Shown: positions 35,348 to 45,097 of the stretch, piece by piece
Layout: each line of letters opens with the position of its first letter
Position numbering within the stretch: the first letter of the stretch is position 1
Assembly: GCF_029962485.1 (NCBI RefSeq)
Contig: NZ_CP073637.1
Span: forward strand, 1,364,001 to 1,428,000
Source: Burkholderia cepacia
Lineage (GTDB): Bacteria; Pseudomonadota; Gammaproteobacteria; Burkholderiales; Burkholderiaceae
DNA: 64,000 bases
Direction: 5' to 3'
Notes under the pieces: generated by a model
The model's database searches: none
The model's input: only the letters and a program-made list of their open reading frames with translations
Told to the model about the DNA's origin: nothing
Position numbers and translations under genes: made by a program

Positions 35348-36565
35348 ATGAAGAAGATCTTGCTTGTGTTCGGGACTCGGCCGGAGGCCATCAAGATGGC
35401 GCCGCTGGTTCGCGCGCTGAAGGCGCAGGCGGATGTCGACGCCCGGGTGTGCGTGACCGCGCAGCATCGGGAAATGCTCGACCAGGTGCTGACGCTGTTC
35501 GACATCAAGCCCGACTACGATCTCAACCTGATGCGGCAAAGCCAGACGCTGACCGATGTGACGACCGGCATTCTTCAGGCGATCGGCATGGTCTTCGACG
35601 ATTTGCGTCCGGATGTCGTGCTGGTGCACGGCGATACGACCACCACGCTCGCGGTCAGCCTTGCTGCGTTCTACCGTTATCTGCCGGTCGGGCACGTGGA
35701 GGCCGGGTTGCGCAGCGGCGACATCTGGTCGCCGTGGCCGGAGGAGCTGAATCGCCGCGTGACCGATGCGGTGTCGTCGTGGCATTTCGCGCCGACGGGG
35801 CAGGCGCGCGACAACCTGCTCAGCGAGGGCGTGCCGGGGAGCGGCGTCTCGCTGACCGGCAATACCGTGATCGATGCGTTGCACGAGGTCAAGCGCATGC
35901 TGGACCGCACGTCCACGCTGTCGGACAAGGTCGCCGCGTATTTTCCGTTTCTCGAGCCGTCGCGGCGCGTCGTGCTGATCACGGGCCATCGCCGCGAGAG
36001 TTTCGGTGAGCCGTTCCAGCATTTCTGCGAGGCGCTCTGTACGCTCGCCGGCCGCTATCGCGACGCGCAGTTCGTCTATCCGCTGCACATGAATCCGAAC
36101 GTGCGGGAGCCGGCGCGCGCGCGGCTCGGCGGTGTGCCAAACATCTACCTGATCGAACCGCAGGAATACCTGTCGTTCGTATTCCTGATGTCCCGCGCCC
36201 ATTTCATCATCACCGACTCGGGCGGCATTCAGGAAGAGGGGCCGGCGCTCGGCAAGCCGGTGCTCGTCACGCGCGAGACGACCGAGCGGCCCGAGGCGAT
36301 CCAGGCCGGCACCGCGCGGCTCGTCGGCACGGACCAGGAGCGGATCGTATGGGAGGCATCGCGCCTGTTCGACAGCGAGAGCGCCTACGAGGAAATGTCG
36401 CGCGCGAGCAATCCGTATGGCGACGGTCACGCGAGCGAGCGAATCGTTCACGCGCTGATGCGCACGCCGGGCGTGACGACGAAGACGACGAGCTTCTCGA
36501 TGGGGGCCGCGGAGATGCCGTTCAACGCGCTCACGCTGGGGTTGCAGGCGTTGCGGTCGCCGTGA
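35348..36565 (+). CDS. wecB: UDP-N-acetylglucosamine 2-epimerase (non-hydrolyzing)
   Basis: Converts UDP-GlcNAc to UDP-ManNAc in the cytoplasm. The 405-residue GT-B-fold enzyme shows [75 protein letters not shown] and RETTERPEA, all family hallmarks with catalytic Asp, Glu and His in place. The last 30 residues are a non-conserved extension. GAGGATAACG precedes the ATG. It is divergent from the polymer operon and would supply a ManNAc-type donor. A hairpin follows. Confidence 0.95.
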   Translation: MKKILLVFGTRPEAIKMAPLVRALKAQADVDARVCVTAQHREMLDQVLTLFDIKPDYDLNLMRQSQTLTDVTTGILQAIGMVFDDLRPDVVLVHGDTTTTLAVSLAAFYRYLPVGHVEAGLRSGDIWSPWPEELNRRVTDAVSSWHFAPTGQARDNLLSEGVPGSGVSLTGNTVIDALHEVKRMLDRTSTLSDKVAAYFPFLEPSRRVVLITGHRRESFGEPFQHFCEALCTLAGRYRDAQFVYPLHMNPNVREPARARLGGVPNIYLIEPQEYLSFVFLMSRAHFIITDSGGIQEEGPALGKPVLVTRETTERPEAIQAGTARLVGTDQERIVWEASRLFDSESAYEEMSRASNPYGDGHASERIVHALMRTPGVTTKTTSFSMGAAEMPFNALTLGLQALRSP

Positions 36566-36907
36566 GCCGGGAGACGCGACAGCGTCTTCCGTATCGTTCG
36601 TTGCCGTCACGCAAGGATCCGGTTCGGCCGTCAGGCCGGCCGGATCCCTGCATTTGCGCGACCCGGAACGAATTTTCCCGCCGGGTTCAAAAGTGTTTTC
36701 GTCGAATCTCCCTTTCCCGGTACGGCGCCGGGCACGGATACTTCAGCGGATACCCGCCCCGCATCGGCCGACATTCACGTTGAAGTCCAGGCTGCCCCGA
36801 TGCAGGGGATCCGATGCCTCCGGTCGTCGATCGTCCGTCGCGACGCATGCCGCACGGGTGCGGCGTCGCTGCCGCCGCCGATCGCGTCCCACACCATGCC
36901 GATTTCC
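36566..36907 (+). other. Gap between wecB and the MDR dehydrogenase
   Basis: About 340 bases with the wecB terminator-like hairpin and no supportable gene; in-frame codons upstream of the MDR start exist but are unconserved. Confidence 0.5.
36615..36647 (+). terminator. Hairpin after wecB
   Basis: GGATCCGGTTCGGCC (36615-36629) pairs with GGCCGGCCGGATCC (36634-36647) with one bulged T and one G-U, loop GTCA. There is no T-run, so it may stabilise RNA rather than terminate. Confidence 0.5.
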
Positions 36908-37918
36908 ATGACCCAATCCACTCATCAAGCATCGTTGCCGGCCCGCTATCACGCATGGACCTGGCAAGGCAGCGAGCATCCCGCGCAACTGCATCTCGAA
37001 CAACGGCCGATGCCGACGCTGAAACCGGGCCAGGTGCTGGTGCGCAACCATGCGATCGGCCTCAATCCGGTTGACTGGAAAGTGCTCGGCGGCGCACTGG
37101 TGAGCTGGCGTCACGGGCACGTGCCCGGTGTCGACGGCGCGGGGACGGTGGTCGCGGTCGCGAGCGAGCCGATGCGTCACTTGCTCGGCCGCCGCGTGGC
37201 CTATCATCAGGCGCTCGGCGAACACGGCAGTTTCGCGGAATACACGCCGGTCGCCGCGTCCGTGCTGTTGACGGTGCCCGAGGCGCTCGATTTCGAGACG
37301 GCGGCGAGCGTTCCGTGCCCGGCGCTGACCGCGTGGCAGGCGCTCGAGAAAGTGCCGTGTCGCGTGTCGAGGGACATCCTCGTCAGCGGAGCCGGCGGCG
37401 CGGTCGGCAACTACCTGGTGCAGATCGCCGCCGATCGTGGCTTCGTGGTGTCGGTGTCGAGCCATGAGCGGCATTGGGAACGGCTGCGCGCGCGAGGTGC
37501 GAGTCGTTTCCTGCCGGGCTCGGCCGAGGGATCCGTCGACGCCGGGCACGAACCGGCACGACACTTCTACGCGGTGTTCGACAGCGTCGATGCGCAAAGC
37601 GCCGCCCGGTGGGCGCCCGCGGTTGCGGCCAACGGGCACATCGTCTGCATTCAGGGGCGCTTCGATGCGCCGCCGCTACCGCCGTTCACATCGAGCGTGT
37701 CGCTTCACGAGGTCGCATTGAATGCGTTGCACATGTACGGCGATGACGCCGCGTGGCTCGAAACGACAGCGGCGGGCAGCATGCTGCTGGCGAGCATCGC
37801 GAACGGCCGGATGCAACCCGAGGCACGCGTCACGGGCGATTTCGCCCAGCTGCCCGGGCAACTGGAAGGGCTCCGGCAGCGGCAGTTTTCCGGCAAGCCG
37901 GTGGTGCTCGTCGGGTAA
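36908..37918 (+). CDS. Zinc-independent MDR alcohol dehydrogenase / quinone oxidoreductase-like
   Basis: 336-residue medium-chain dehydrogenase/reductase. GroES-like N-terminal half (PGQVLVRNHAIGLNPVDWKV, HVPGVDGAGTVVAV) and a Rossmann half with ISGAGG-type loop SGAGGAVGNYLVQIAADRG near residue 160. The structural and catalytic zinc cysteines of classical ADHs are absent, which points to an NAD(P)H:quinone oxidoreductase-like enzyme. The substrate is unknown. ATGs at 36896 and 36908 are both possible; neither has a good ribosome binding site. Confidence 0.82.
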   Translation: MTQSTHQASLPARYHAWTWQGSEHPAQLHLEQRPMPTLKPGQVLVRNHAIGLNPVDWKVLGGALVSWRHGHVPGVDGAGTVVAVASEPMRHLLGRRVAYHQALGEHGSFAEYTPVAASVLLTVPEALDFETAASVPCPALTAWQALEKVPCRVSRDILVSGAGGAVGNYLVQIAADRGFVVSVSSHERHWERLRARGASRFLPGSAEGSVDAGHEPARHFYAVFDSVDAQSAARWAPAVAANGHIVCIQGRFDAPPLPPFTSSVSLHEVALNALHMYGDDAAWLETTAAGSMLLASIANGRMQPEARVTGDFAQLPGQLEGLRQRQFSGKPVVLVG

Positions 37919-38330
37919 CGGAAGCGATCGGTGCATGTGAAGCGCCGCATCCGGCGCGCCGGCACAAAACCGCCGCGCATCGGTTAAAGTTGAAGCCCGG
38001 CTCAATCCCCATACGAATCCGCCTGCCGCGGGCGATGTCGCAGCCGTCCGGACGGGGCGTCGCGCACGGGCGACGATGTTCCGCGGTGCCGTTTCTGGCA
38101 GCACCGACAGGATCGCGTTGCCTGTGTGACGGTTTGCGTGGGGCAGAATCGGGACCCGCGGGCGCCCGCTTTCGACCGGCGTCGTGCGCCCGGCAGTCAT
38201 CGGCACCGGTAACAGATCCACCGCCGTTCTTCCGGCGAAGCAGTCCACCAGGCGGTGCCGGGTCGGCACCGTTCGAATCCCCACACGGCACCCGTGGTGC
38301 GACGCGGGCGCCTCGACCAGGAGGTGAACG
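37919..38330 (+). other. Gap upstream of the IorAB genes
   Basis: 412 bases with a short hairpin after the MDR gene (GCGCCG, CATC, CGGCGC at 37942-37957) and otherwise nothing I can identify; presumably holds the iorAB promoter. Confidence 0.5.
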
Positions 38331-38792
38331 ATGATCACGCTGACCGTCAACGGTAGCGAGCAGCACTTCGACGGCAATCCCGACATGCCGTTGCTCTGGT
38401 ATCTGCGCGACGTCCTCGGCTATACCGGCACCAAGTTCGGCTGCGGGATGGCGCTGTGCGGCGCGTGTACCGTGCATCTCGACGGCGTCGCGATCCGGTC
38501 CTGCATCACGCCCGTTGCGGCGGCGACGGCCAAGCGCGTAACGACGATCGAGGGACTGTCGACGGACCTGACCCATCCGCTGCAGCAGGCGTGGCAGGAA
38601 CTGAACGTCGCGCAATGCGGCTACTGCCAGTCCGGGCAGATCATGCAGGCCGCGTCGCTGCTGAAAACGAATCCCCATCCGAGCGACGCCGACATCGACG
38701 ATGCGATGTCCGGCAACATCTGCCGCTGCGGCACCTACACGCGCATTCGCGCGGCGATCCGGCTGGCCGTGCGCCGCGGAGGTGCCGCATGA
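38331..38792 (+). CDS. iorA: Molybdenum hydroxylase [2Fe-2S] small subunit (IorA-like)
   Basis: 153-residue electron-transfer subunit of a xanthine-oxidase-type hydroxylase related to isoquinoline 1-oxidoreductase. The plant-type cluster cysteines are in [18 protein letters not shown] with a fourth Cys in IRSCITPV; the second cluster is bound by [11 protein letters not shown] and [14 protein letters not shown] perfect AGGAGGTG ribosome binding site precedes the ATG. The stop overlaps the start of the large subunit (ATGA). Confidence 0.93.
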   Translation: MITLTVNGSEQHFDGNPDMPLLWYLRDVLGYTGTKFGCGMALCGACTVHLDGVAIRSCITPVAAATAKRVTTIEGLSTDLTHPLQQAWQELNVAQCGYCQSGQIMQAASLLKTNPHPSDADIDDAMSGNICRCGTYTRIRAAIRLAVRRGGAA

Positions 38793-41113
38793 GTGCGCCC
38801 GAACTCTCCGTCCACAACGAAAGCCGTCGCGCGCTGCTGCTCGGCTTCGCGTCCGGCGGGCTGCTGCTCGCATTCGGCGTGCCGTCGCTCGTGCACGCGG
38901 CCGCGCCGGTGCAGCCGCCCGTCAGTGCGAATCCGCAATACGGCGGTGCCGGGATGCCGCACGGGTTGCGTGACGATCCGCACCTGTTCGTCGCGATCGC
39001 CCCGGACGGCACCGTTACGGTGACCTGCATCCGCTCGGAGATGGGGCAGGGCGTGCGCACGAGCGTCGCACTCGTGGTCGCCGACGAGCTGGGCGCCGAC
39101 TGGGCGCGCGTGAAGGTCGCGCAGGCCGTCGGCGACGAGCCGCGCTACGGCAACCAGAACACCGACGGATCGCGCAGTTTGCGCCAGAGCTTCGCCGCGC
39201 TGCGCCGGGCCGGTGCGGCCGCGCGCACGATGCTCGAGCAGGCTGCCGCGACTGCGTGGGGCGTCGATGTGGGGCAGGTCAGGGCGACGGTGCACGAGGT
39301 CGTCGACACGAAGAGCGGGCGCACGCTCGGCTTCGGCGAGCTCGCGGCGAAAGCGGCCGCGTTGCCGGTACCCGATACGAAGACACTCGCGTTGAAGGCG
39401 CCGGCCGATTTCCGCTACATCGGCAAGGGCCGGACCGCGCTGATCGACGGGCGCGACATCGTCGGCGGCCGCGCGCACTACGGGATCGACACGCGGCTCG
39501 ACGGGATGCTGTATGCGGTCGTTGCGCGACCGCCGGCCTACGGCGACACGGTCGCGTCGTTCGACGCAGCGGCGGCCGAGAAGCTGCCGGGCGTCGTCAA
39601 GGTCGTGCAGCTCGCGTCGGCGCCACTGCCGTCCGGCTTCCAGCCGCTCGGCGGCGTGGCCGTCGTCGCGCGCGACACGTGGACGGCCATCCAGGCGCGC
39701 GCGCAGTTGAAGATCGACTGGAAGCACGGCCCCAACGCGGGCTACGACTCGGCCGAATATCGCAAGACGCTCGAAGCGGCCGCCGCGCAGCCGGGCGACG
39801 TGATCCGCAACGACGGCGATGCGGCCGCGGCGCTTGCCGGCGCCGCGAAGCGCGTGCGCGCGACGTACTACATCCCGCATCTCGCACACGCGACGATGGA
39901 GCCGCCCGCGGCCGTCGCGCGCGTCGCCGACGGCCGCTGCGAAGTATGGACCTGTACGCAGGCGCCGCAGACCACGCGCGACGAGATCGCGAAGGCGCTC
40001 GCGTTGCCGGCCGAGCGCGTGACCGTCAACGTGACGCTGCTCGGCGGCGGGTTCGGCCGCAAGTCGAAACCCGATTACGTGGTGGAGGCCGCGCTGCTGT
40101 CGAAGGCGCTCGGCGCGCCCGTGAAGCTGACGTTCACGCGCGAGGACGACATCGCGCACGACTATTTCCACGCGGTGTCGCTCGAAGCGTTCGACGGCGG
40201 AATCGACGCGTCGGGGAAGGTGGTCGCGTGGCAGCATCGCACGGTCGCGCCGTCGATCCAGTCGACCTTCAAGCCGGGCGTCGTGCACGAGCAGCCGGGT
40301 GAGCTCGCACAAGGGATCGCGGATCTGCCGTTCGCGATTCCGAACGTGCGGATCGAAAATCCGGCGGCCGTTGGGCACACGCGGATCGGCTGGTTCCGTT
40401 CGGTCTACAACATCCCGCATGCGTTCGGCATCCAGAGCTTCGTGTCGGAGCTCGCGCATGCGGCCGGCCGCGATCCGAAGGATTTCCTGCTCGAGCTGAT
40501 CGGGCCCGCGCGGCGTTTCGAACCGCACATCACGGTGAAGAACGTGAACTACGGCGAGGATCCCGCGCTGTATCCGGTCGATACGGGGCGGCTGCGGCGC
40601 GTGGTCGAGACGGTCGCGCGCGAAGCCGGCTGGGGGCGCAAGCTGCCGAAGGGGCACGGGCTCGGGATCGCCGCGCATCGCAGCTTCGTGTCGTATACGG
40701 CGGCCGTTTGCGAGGTGCAGGTCGGCGCGGACGGCAGGATCACGGTGCCGCGCGTCGACATTGCGATCGACTGCGGGCCGCAGGTCAATCCGGAGCGTGT
40801 GCGCTCGCAGCTCGAGGGCGCGGTGGTGATGGGGCTCGGCATCGCGCTGCATGGCGAGATCACGTTCAAGGACGGCCGCCCGGAGCAGAGCAACTTCAAC
40901 GGCTTCCAGGTGCTGAGAATGAACGAGGCGCCGCGTGAAATCCGCGTGCATCTCGTCGCGCCGGACGACTTCACGGCGCCGCTCGGCGGCGTCGGCGAGC
41001 CGGGCCTGCCGCCCGTTGCGCCGGCGCTGACCAACGCGATCTTCGCGGCGACCGGCACGCGCATCCGCAGCCTGCCGGTTGCCGATCAGCTCGCGAAGCC
41101 GCAGGCGAGTTGA
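38789..41113 (+). CDS. iorB: Molybdopterin-binding aldehyde/N-heterocycle oxidase large subunit (IorB-like)
   Basis: 774-residue catalytic subunit. The N-terminus has a twin-arginine signal ([14 protein letters not shown], hydrophobic to about residue 32), as is typical of IorB-type enzymes that work in the periplasm. Molybdopterin-binding segments include [37 protein letters not shown], and the C-terminal [19 protein letters not shown], which carries the conserved catalytic Glu. No FAD subunit or XdhC/CoxI maturation gene is nearby. Substrate unknown: aldehydes or N-heteroaromatics are typical. Confidence 0.92.
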   Translation: MSAPELSVHNESRRALLLGFASGGLLLAFGVPSLVHAAAPVQPPVSANPQYGGAGMPHGLRDDPHLFVAIAPDGTVTVTCIRSEMGQGVRTSVALVVADELGADWARVKVAQAVGDEPRYGNQNTDGSRSLRQSFAALRRAGAAARTMLEQAAATAWGVDVGQVRATVHEVVDTKSGRTLGFGELAAKAAALPVPDTKTLALKAPADFRYIGKGRTALIDGRDIVGGRAHYGIDTRLDGMLYAVVARPPAYGDTVASFDAAAAEKLPGVVKVVQLASAPLPSGFQPLGGVAVVARDTWTAIQARAQLKIDWKHGPNAGYDSAEYRKTLEAAAAQPGDVIRNDGDAAAALAGAAKRVRATYYIPHLAHATMEPPAAVARVADGRCEVWTCTQAPQTTRDEIAKALALPAERVTVNVTLLGGGFGRKSKPDYVVEAALLSKALGAPVKLTFTREDDIAHDYFHAVSLEAFDGGIDASGKVVAWQHRTVAPSIQSTFKPGVVHEQPGELAQGIADLPFAIPNVRIENPAAVGHTRIGWFRSVYNIPHAFGIQSFVSELAHAAGRDPKDFLLELIGPARRFEPHITVKNVNYGEDPALYPVDTGRLRRVVETVAREAGWGRKLPKGHGLGIAAHRSFVSYTAAVCEVQVGADGRITVPRVDIAIDCGPQVNPERVRSQLEGAVVMGLGIALHGEITFKDGRPEQSNFNGFQVLRMNEAPREIRVHLVAPDDFTAPLGGVGEPGLPPVAPALTNAIFAATGTRIRSLPVADQLAKPQAS

Positions 41114-41132
41114 CGCACAATACCCCCAACAC

Positions 41133-41153
41133 CGGGCCGCATCATGCGGCCCG
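41133..41153 (+). other. Hairpin between iorB and the aldolase gene
   Basis: Perfect 9-base arms CGGGCCGCA and TGCGGCCCG with loop TCA, no T-run; 20 bases past the iorB stop. Possible terminator or RNA stabiliser. Confidence 0.5.
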
Positions 41154-41185
41154 ATTCGCACCAACCTGTCGACAAGGAGTGTGAC

Positions 41186-41953
41186 GTGGCCTCATCCGAT
41201 GTCAGTGTGAAGCAGGCGGTTTCTTCCGCCGAATGGGATGCGCGAGTCAACCTGGCGGCGGCCTATCGCCTGACCGCGCTGTTCGGCTGGGACGATCTCG
41301 TGTTCACTCATATTTCGGCGCGCGTGCCCGGCCCGGAACACCATTTCCTGATCAACCCGTACGGGATGATGTTCGACGAGATCACGGCGTCGTCGCTGGT
41401 CAAGATCGATCTCGACGGTCGCAAGGTGTCGGAATCGCCGTACGAGATCAACCCGGCCGGCTTCACGATTCACAGCGCGGTGCATGCGGCCCGCGATGAC
41501 GCGCTGTGCGTGATGCATACGCATTCGATCAACGGCGTCGCCGTGTCGGCACAGGAAGCCGGCTTGTTGCCGCTGTCGCAGCAGTCGCTCGGCGTGCTGG
41601 CCTCGCTCGGGTATCACGATTACGAAGGCATCGCGCTCAACGAGGGCGAGAAGGCGCGCCTCGTGCGCGACCTCGGCGGCAACACGAACCTGATGCTGCG
41701 CAATCACGGGTTGTTGACGGTCGGCGCGACGCCGGCCGACGCGTTCGTCGCGATGTACTTCTTCGAGGCGGCCTGCATGATCCAGGTCCGCGCGCAGGCC
41801 GGCGGCTCGGCGCTGCTGCCGATCGCGCAACCCATTCTCGACGGCATCAGGCAGCAGATCGCCGCGGTCACGCGCGGAATGGGCGCCGGGGCGCTCGTCT
41901 GGCCCGGCCTGCTGCGCCGCCTCGATCGACGCAATCCCGGCTACGCGGACTAG
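41186..41953 (+). CDS. Class II aldolase/adducin family protein
   Basis: 255-residue zinc-type class II aldolase-fold protein. Zinc ligands and loops are visible: FTHISARVPG (about 45), INPYGMMFDEIT, CVMHTHSINGVAV (about 110) and LMLRNHGLLTVG (about 172). Members include L-fuculose-phosphate aldolase and ribulose-5-phosphate epimerase; the longer ~255-residue subgroup seen here is often unassigned. The start is GTG at 41186, with AAGGAG 7 bases upstream; a frame extends further but lacks such a site. Confidence 0.88.
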   Translation: MASSDVSVKQAVSSAEWDARVNLAAAYRLTALFGWDDLVFTHISARVPGPEHHFLINPYGMMFDEITASSLVKIDLDGRKVSESPYEINPAGFTIHSAVHAARDDALCVMHTHSINGVAVSAQEAGLLPLSQQSLGVLASLGYHDYEGIALNEGEKARLVRDLGGNTNLMLRNHGLLTVGATPADAFVAMYFFEAACMIQVRAQAGGSALLPIAQPILDGIRQQIAAVTRGMGAGALVWPGLLRRLDRRNPGYAD

Positions 41954-42062
41954 TTCGCTCGTCGTTGTCGTTTTCGAACGACCGTGCTAAATTTGCCGCC
42001 AGCACTTGCGGTCATGAAACCCTTCATTCGGCTGACACAGCCGGCACCCCGGAGGCAGCACG

Positions 42063-43892
42063 ATGAGCCTGTTGATGTCGCGACGCGATCTCGCGTTCCT
42101 GCTGTATGACTGGCTCGACGCCGAAGCGCTCGTCGCGCTGCCGCGCTTCGCGGAGCACAGTCGCGAGACTTTCGATGCGGTGCTCGACACCAGCGAGCGG
42201 ATTGCCGAGGATCTGTTCGCGCCGCATGCGGCGCGCGGCGATCGCGAGGAGCCGCAGTTCGACGGCGAGCGCGTGACGCTGATCCCTGAAGTCGAACCGG
42301 CCGTGCGCGCGTTCGCGGACGCCGGGCTGATCGCCGCGGGCCATGACGAAGCGCTCGGCGGCATGCGCCTGCCGAAACTGGTCGAAGCCGCGTCGTTCCT
42401 GTTCTTTCAGGCCGCGAATATCGCAACGGCCGCCTATCCGTTCCTGACCGTCGCCAATGCGAACCTGCTCGTCGCGCACGGCAACCCCGCGCAGATCGAC
42501 GCGTTCGCGCGCCCGGAACTGGAAGGGCGTTTTCTCGGCACGATGTGCCTGTCCGAGCCGCAAGCCGGCTCGTCGCTGTCCGACATCGCGACGCGCGCGG
42601 ATTTCGAGGGCGATTCGCCGCTCGGCCCGCGCTACCGGCTGACTGGCAACAAGATGTGGATTTCCGGCGGCGAACACGAGCTGGCGGAGAACATCGTCCA
42701 CCTCGTGCTCGCGAAGATTCCCGACGAACACGGCCGGCTGCAGCCCGGCACGCGCGGCATCTCGCTGTTCATCGTGCCCAAGTACCTGCTGGGCACCGAC
42801 GGCCGCGCGCAGGGCGAACACAACGACGTCGTGCTCGCCGGGCTGAACCACAAGATGGGCTATCGCGGCACGACCAACTGCCTGCTGAACTTCGGCGAAG
42901 GCACGCGCTATCGCCCCGAAGGGCGGGCGGGCGCGATCGGTTATCTGGTCGGCCAGCCGAACCACGGCCTCGCGTACATGTTCCACATGATGAACGAGGC
43001 GCGCATCGGTGTCGGCGCGGGCGCGGTGGCGCTCGGCTATACCGGTTATCTGCACGCGCTCGACTATGCGCGCAACCGGCCGCAGGGGCGTCCGCTCGGG
43101 CCGGCGGGCAAGGATGCGGCCGCGCCGCAGGCGCCGATCGTCGAACATCCGGACGTGCGGCGCATGCTGCTCGCGCAGAAGGCCTATGTCGAAGGCGGTC
43201 TCGCGCTGATCCTGTACTGCGCGAAGCTGGTCGACGAAGCCCGCGCGCATGACGACGAGGCGGTGCGCGCGCAGGCCACGCGCCTGCTCGACATCCTCAC
43301 GCCGATTGCGAAAAGCTGGCCGTCGCAGTGGTGTCTCGCCGCGAACGACCTCGCGATCCAGGTGCACGGCGGCTACGGCTACACGCGCGACTACGCGGTC
43401 GAGCGGCTCTACCGCGACAACCGGTTGAATCCGATTCACGAAGGCACGCACGGGATCCAGGCGCTCGACCTGCTGGGCCGCAAGGCCGTGCAGGACGACG
43501 GTGCGCTGCTGCGTGCGCTCGACGCACGGATCGACGCGACGGTCGAACGGGCGCGGGCGCTGGATGGCGGCACGCGCGAGCAGGCCGATGCGCTGGCACG
43601 GCGCTGGACACGACTGCGCGACGTCACGCAGCAATTGAGCGCGATCGGCGATCCGCAGACGCGGCTGGCGAACGCGAGCGTCTATCTCGAAGCGTTCGGC
43701 CATCTCGTCGTTGCATGGCTGTGGCTCGACGTGACGCTTGCGGCGTACGGGCACGGCGACGATTTCCACGACGGCAAACGTGCGGCGGCCCGGTATTTTT
43801 TCACTTGGGAGTTGCCGAAGGTGGATGCGCAGCTCGACCTGCTGTCGAGCGTCGACACGACGACGCTCGACATGCGCGACGCGTGGTTCTGA
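42063..43892 (+). CDS. Acyl-CoA dehydrogenase (long form)
   Basis: 609-residue FAD-dependent dehydrogenase that introduces an alpha-beta double bond into acyl-CoA. Family signatures: GTMCLSEPQAGSSLSDI (about 159), YRLTGNKMWISGGEHE (about 190), HKMGYRGTTNC, and YGYTRDYAVERLYRDNRLNPIHEGT (long motif, residues about 438-462) with IHEGTHGIQALDLLG. The C-terminal ~120 residues form the extra domain of 600-residue family members. Chain-length preference not predictable. GGAGGCAGCACG precedes the ATG. Downstream lies an MDR quinone oxidoreductase gene. Confidence 0.92.
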   Translation: MSLLMSRRDLAFLLYDWLDAEALVALPRFAEHSRETFDAVLDTSERIAEDLFAPHAARGDREEPQFDGERVTLIPEVEPAVRAFADAGLIAAGHDEALGGMRLPKLVEAASFLFFQAANIATAAYPFLTVANANLLVAHGNPAQIDAFARPELEGRFLGTMCLSEPQAGSSLSDIATRADFEGDSPLGPRYRLTGNKMWISGGEHELAENIVHLVLAKIPDEHGRLQPGTRGISLFIVPKYLLGTDGRAQGEHNDVVLAGLNHKMGYRGTTNCLLNFGEGTRYRPEGRAGAIGYLVGQPNHGLAYMFHMMNEARIGVGAGAVALGYTGYLHALDYARNRPQGRPLGPAGKDAAAPQAPIVEHPDVRRMLLAQKAYVEGGLALILYCAKLVDEARAHDDEAVRAQATRLLDILTPIAKSWPSQWCLAANDLAIQVHGGYGYTRDYAVERLYRDNRLNPIHEGTHGIQALDLLGRKAVQDDGALLRALDARIDATVERARALDGGTREQADALARRWTRLRDVTQQLSAIGDPQTRLANASVYLEAFGHLVVAWLWLDVTLAAYGHGDDFHDGKRAAARYFFTWELPKVDAQLDLLSSVDTTTLDMRDAWF

Positions 43893-44040
43893 ACGTTACG
43901 TCACCGACATCCCGGAATGCGGACGATATCGCGGGTGCCGGCTTTGCCGGCCATCGCGTGCGCGTCGCGAACCGGCCGGGCGGGGGCATCCCGCCGACCG
44001 TACCGATGCGCGGCCGCGCCGCGCAAGGAGAGAGAAGCGC

Positions 44041-45021
44041 ATGAAAGCCCTGTTGTGTAACGCATTCGGCCCGATCGACAGTTTGCGTATCGACGACGTC
44101 GCGATTCCCGAACCGGCTGCCGGCCAGGTGCGGATCCAGGTGAAGGCGGCGTCGCTCAATTTCCCCGACGCGCTGATCGTCCAGGGGTTGTATCAGGTGA
44201 AGCCGGCGCTGCCATTCTCGCCGGGCGCCGAGTTCGCCGGCGTGATCGACGCGGTCGGCGAGGGCGTGACCGCGTGGCGGCCCGGCGACGCCGTGGTTGC
44301 GTTTACCGGGCACGGCGGGTTCGCGGAGCAGTGCGTGGCCGACGTGCACCAGATCGCCGCGCTGCCGCCCGGAATGTCGTTCGAGCAGGGCGCGTCGCTC
44401 GTGCTCGCTTACGGCACGTCGCTGCACGCGTTGCAGCAGCGCGCGCGGTTGCAGGCGGGCGAGACGCTGCTCGTGCTGGGTGCGGCGGGCGGGGTCGGTG
44501 TCGCCGCGATCGAGATCGCGAAGGCGCTCGGCGCGCGTGTGATCGCGGCGGCGTCGAGCGCGGACAAGCTCGCACTGTGCCGTGAGGCGGGCGCCGACGA
44601 GACGATCGACTATGCGACCGAAGACCTGCGCCGCCGCGTCGACGAACTGACCGGCGGGCGCGGTGCCGATGTCGTCTACGATCCGGTCGGCGGCGCGTAC
44701 AGCGAACCGGCACTGCGCGCGACGGCGTGGCGCGGCCGGTTCCTCGTGGTCGGTTTCGCGGCCGGCGAGATTCCGAAGCTCGCGCTGAACCTCGCGCTGC
44801 TCAAGGAGCGCGACATTCTCGGCGTGTTCTGGGGCGACGCGGTGCGCCGCGACCCGGCGCAGCATGTCGCGAACATGCGGCTGCTCGCCGAATGGTTCGC
44901 GGCCGGCAAGGTGCGACCGGCGATCACCGAGCGCGTGCCGCTGGCCGGCGCGGCCGATGCGATCGCGCGGATGGCGAACCGGCAGGTAAAGGGCAAGGTC
45001 GTGATCCTGCCGGGCGCGTGA
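44041..45021 (+). CDS. NADPH:quinone oxidoreductase family protein
   Basis: 326-residue MDR-superfamily enzyme. Starts MKALLCNAFGPIDSLRIDD; GroES-like domain with FPDALIVQGLYQVKPALPFS and PGAEFAGVIDAVGEGV, then NADPH-binding VLGAAGGVGVAAIEIAKALG near residue 146 and the quinone-reductase-like segment DVVYDPVGGAYSE. No zinc cysteines. AAGGAGAGAGAAGCGC precedes the ATG. It may act with the acyl-CoA dehydrogenase upstream (148-base gap) as an enoyl or quinone reductase, but this is inference. Confidence 0.9.
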   Translation: MKALLCNAFGPIDSLRIDDVAIPEPAAGQVRIQVKAASLNFPDALIVQGLYQVKPALPFSPGAEFAGVIDAVGEGVTAWRPGDAVVAFTGHGGFAEQCVADVHQIAALPPGMSFEQGASLVLAYGTSLHALQQRARLQAGETLLVLGAAGGVGVAAIEIAKALGARVIAAASSADKLALCREAGADETIDYATEDLRRRVDELTGGRGADVVYDPVGGAYSEPALRATAWRGRFLVVGFAAGEIPKLALNLALLKERDILGVFWGDAVRRDPAQHVANMRLLAEWFAAGKVRPAITERVPLAGAADAIARMANRQVKGKVVILPGA

Positions 45022-45030
45022 TCGTGGCCC

Positions 45031-45064
45031 GGCGCACGGCGGCGCGAGGCGCGCCGCGTGCGCC
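45031..45064. terminator. Large hairpin between convergent genes
   Basis: GGCGCACGGCGGCGC and GCGCCGCGTGCGCC pair over about 14 positions with one bulge, loop GAGGC, between the quinone oxidoreductase (plus) and the LysR gene (minus). No T-run. Confidence 0.5.
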
Positions 45065-45097
45065 GTTGCGACGCCGGTGTGGCCGTGCCGGCGGCCG

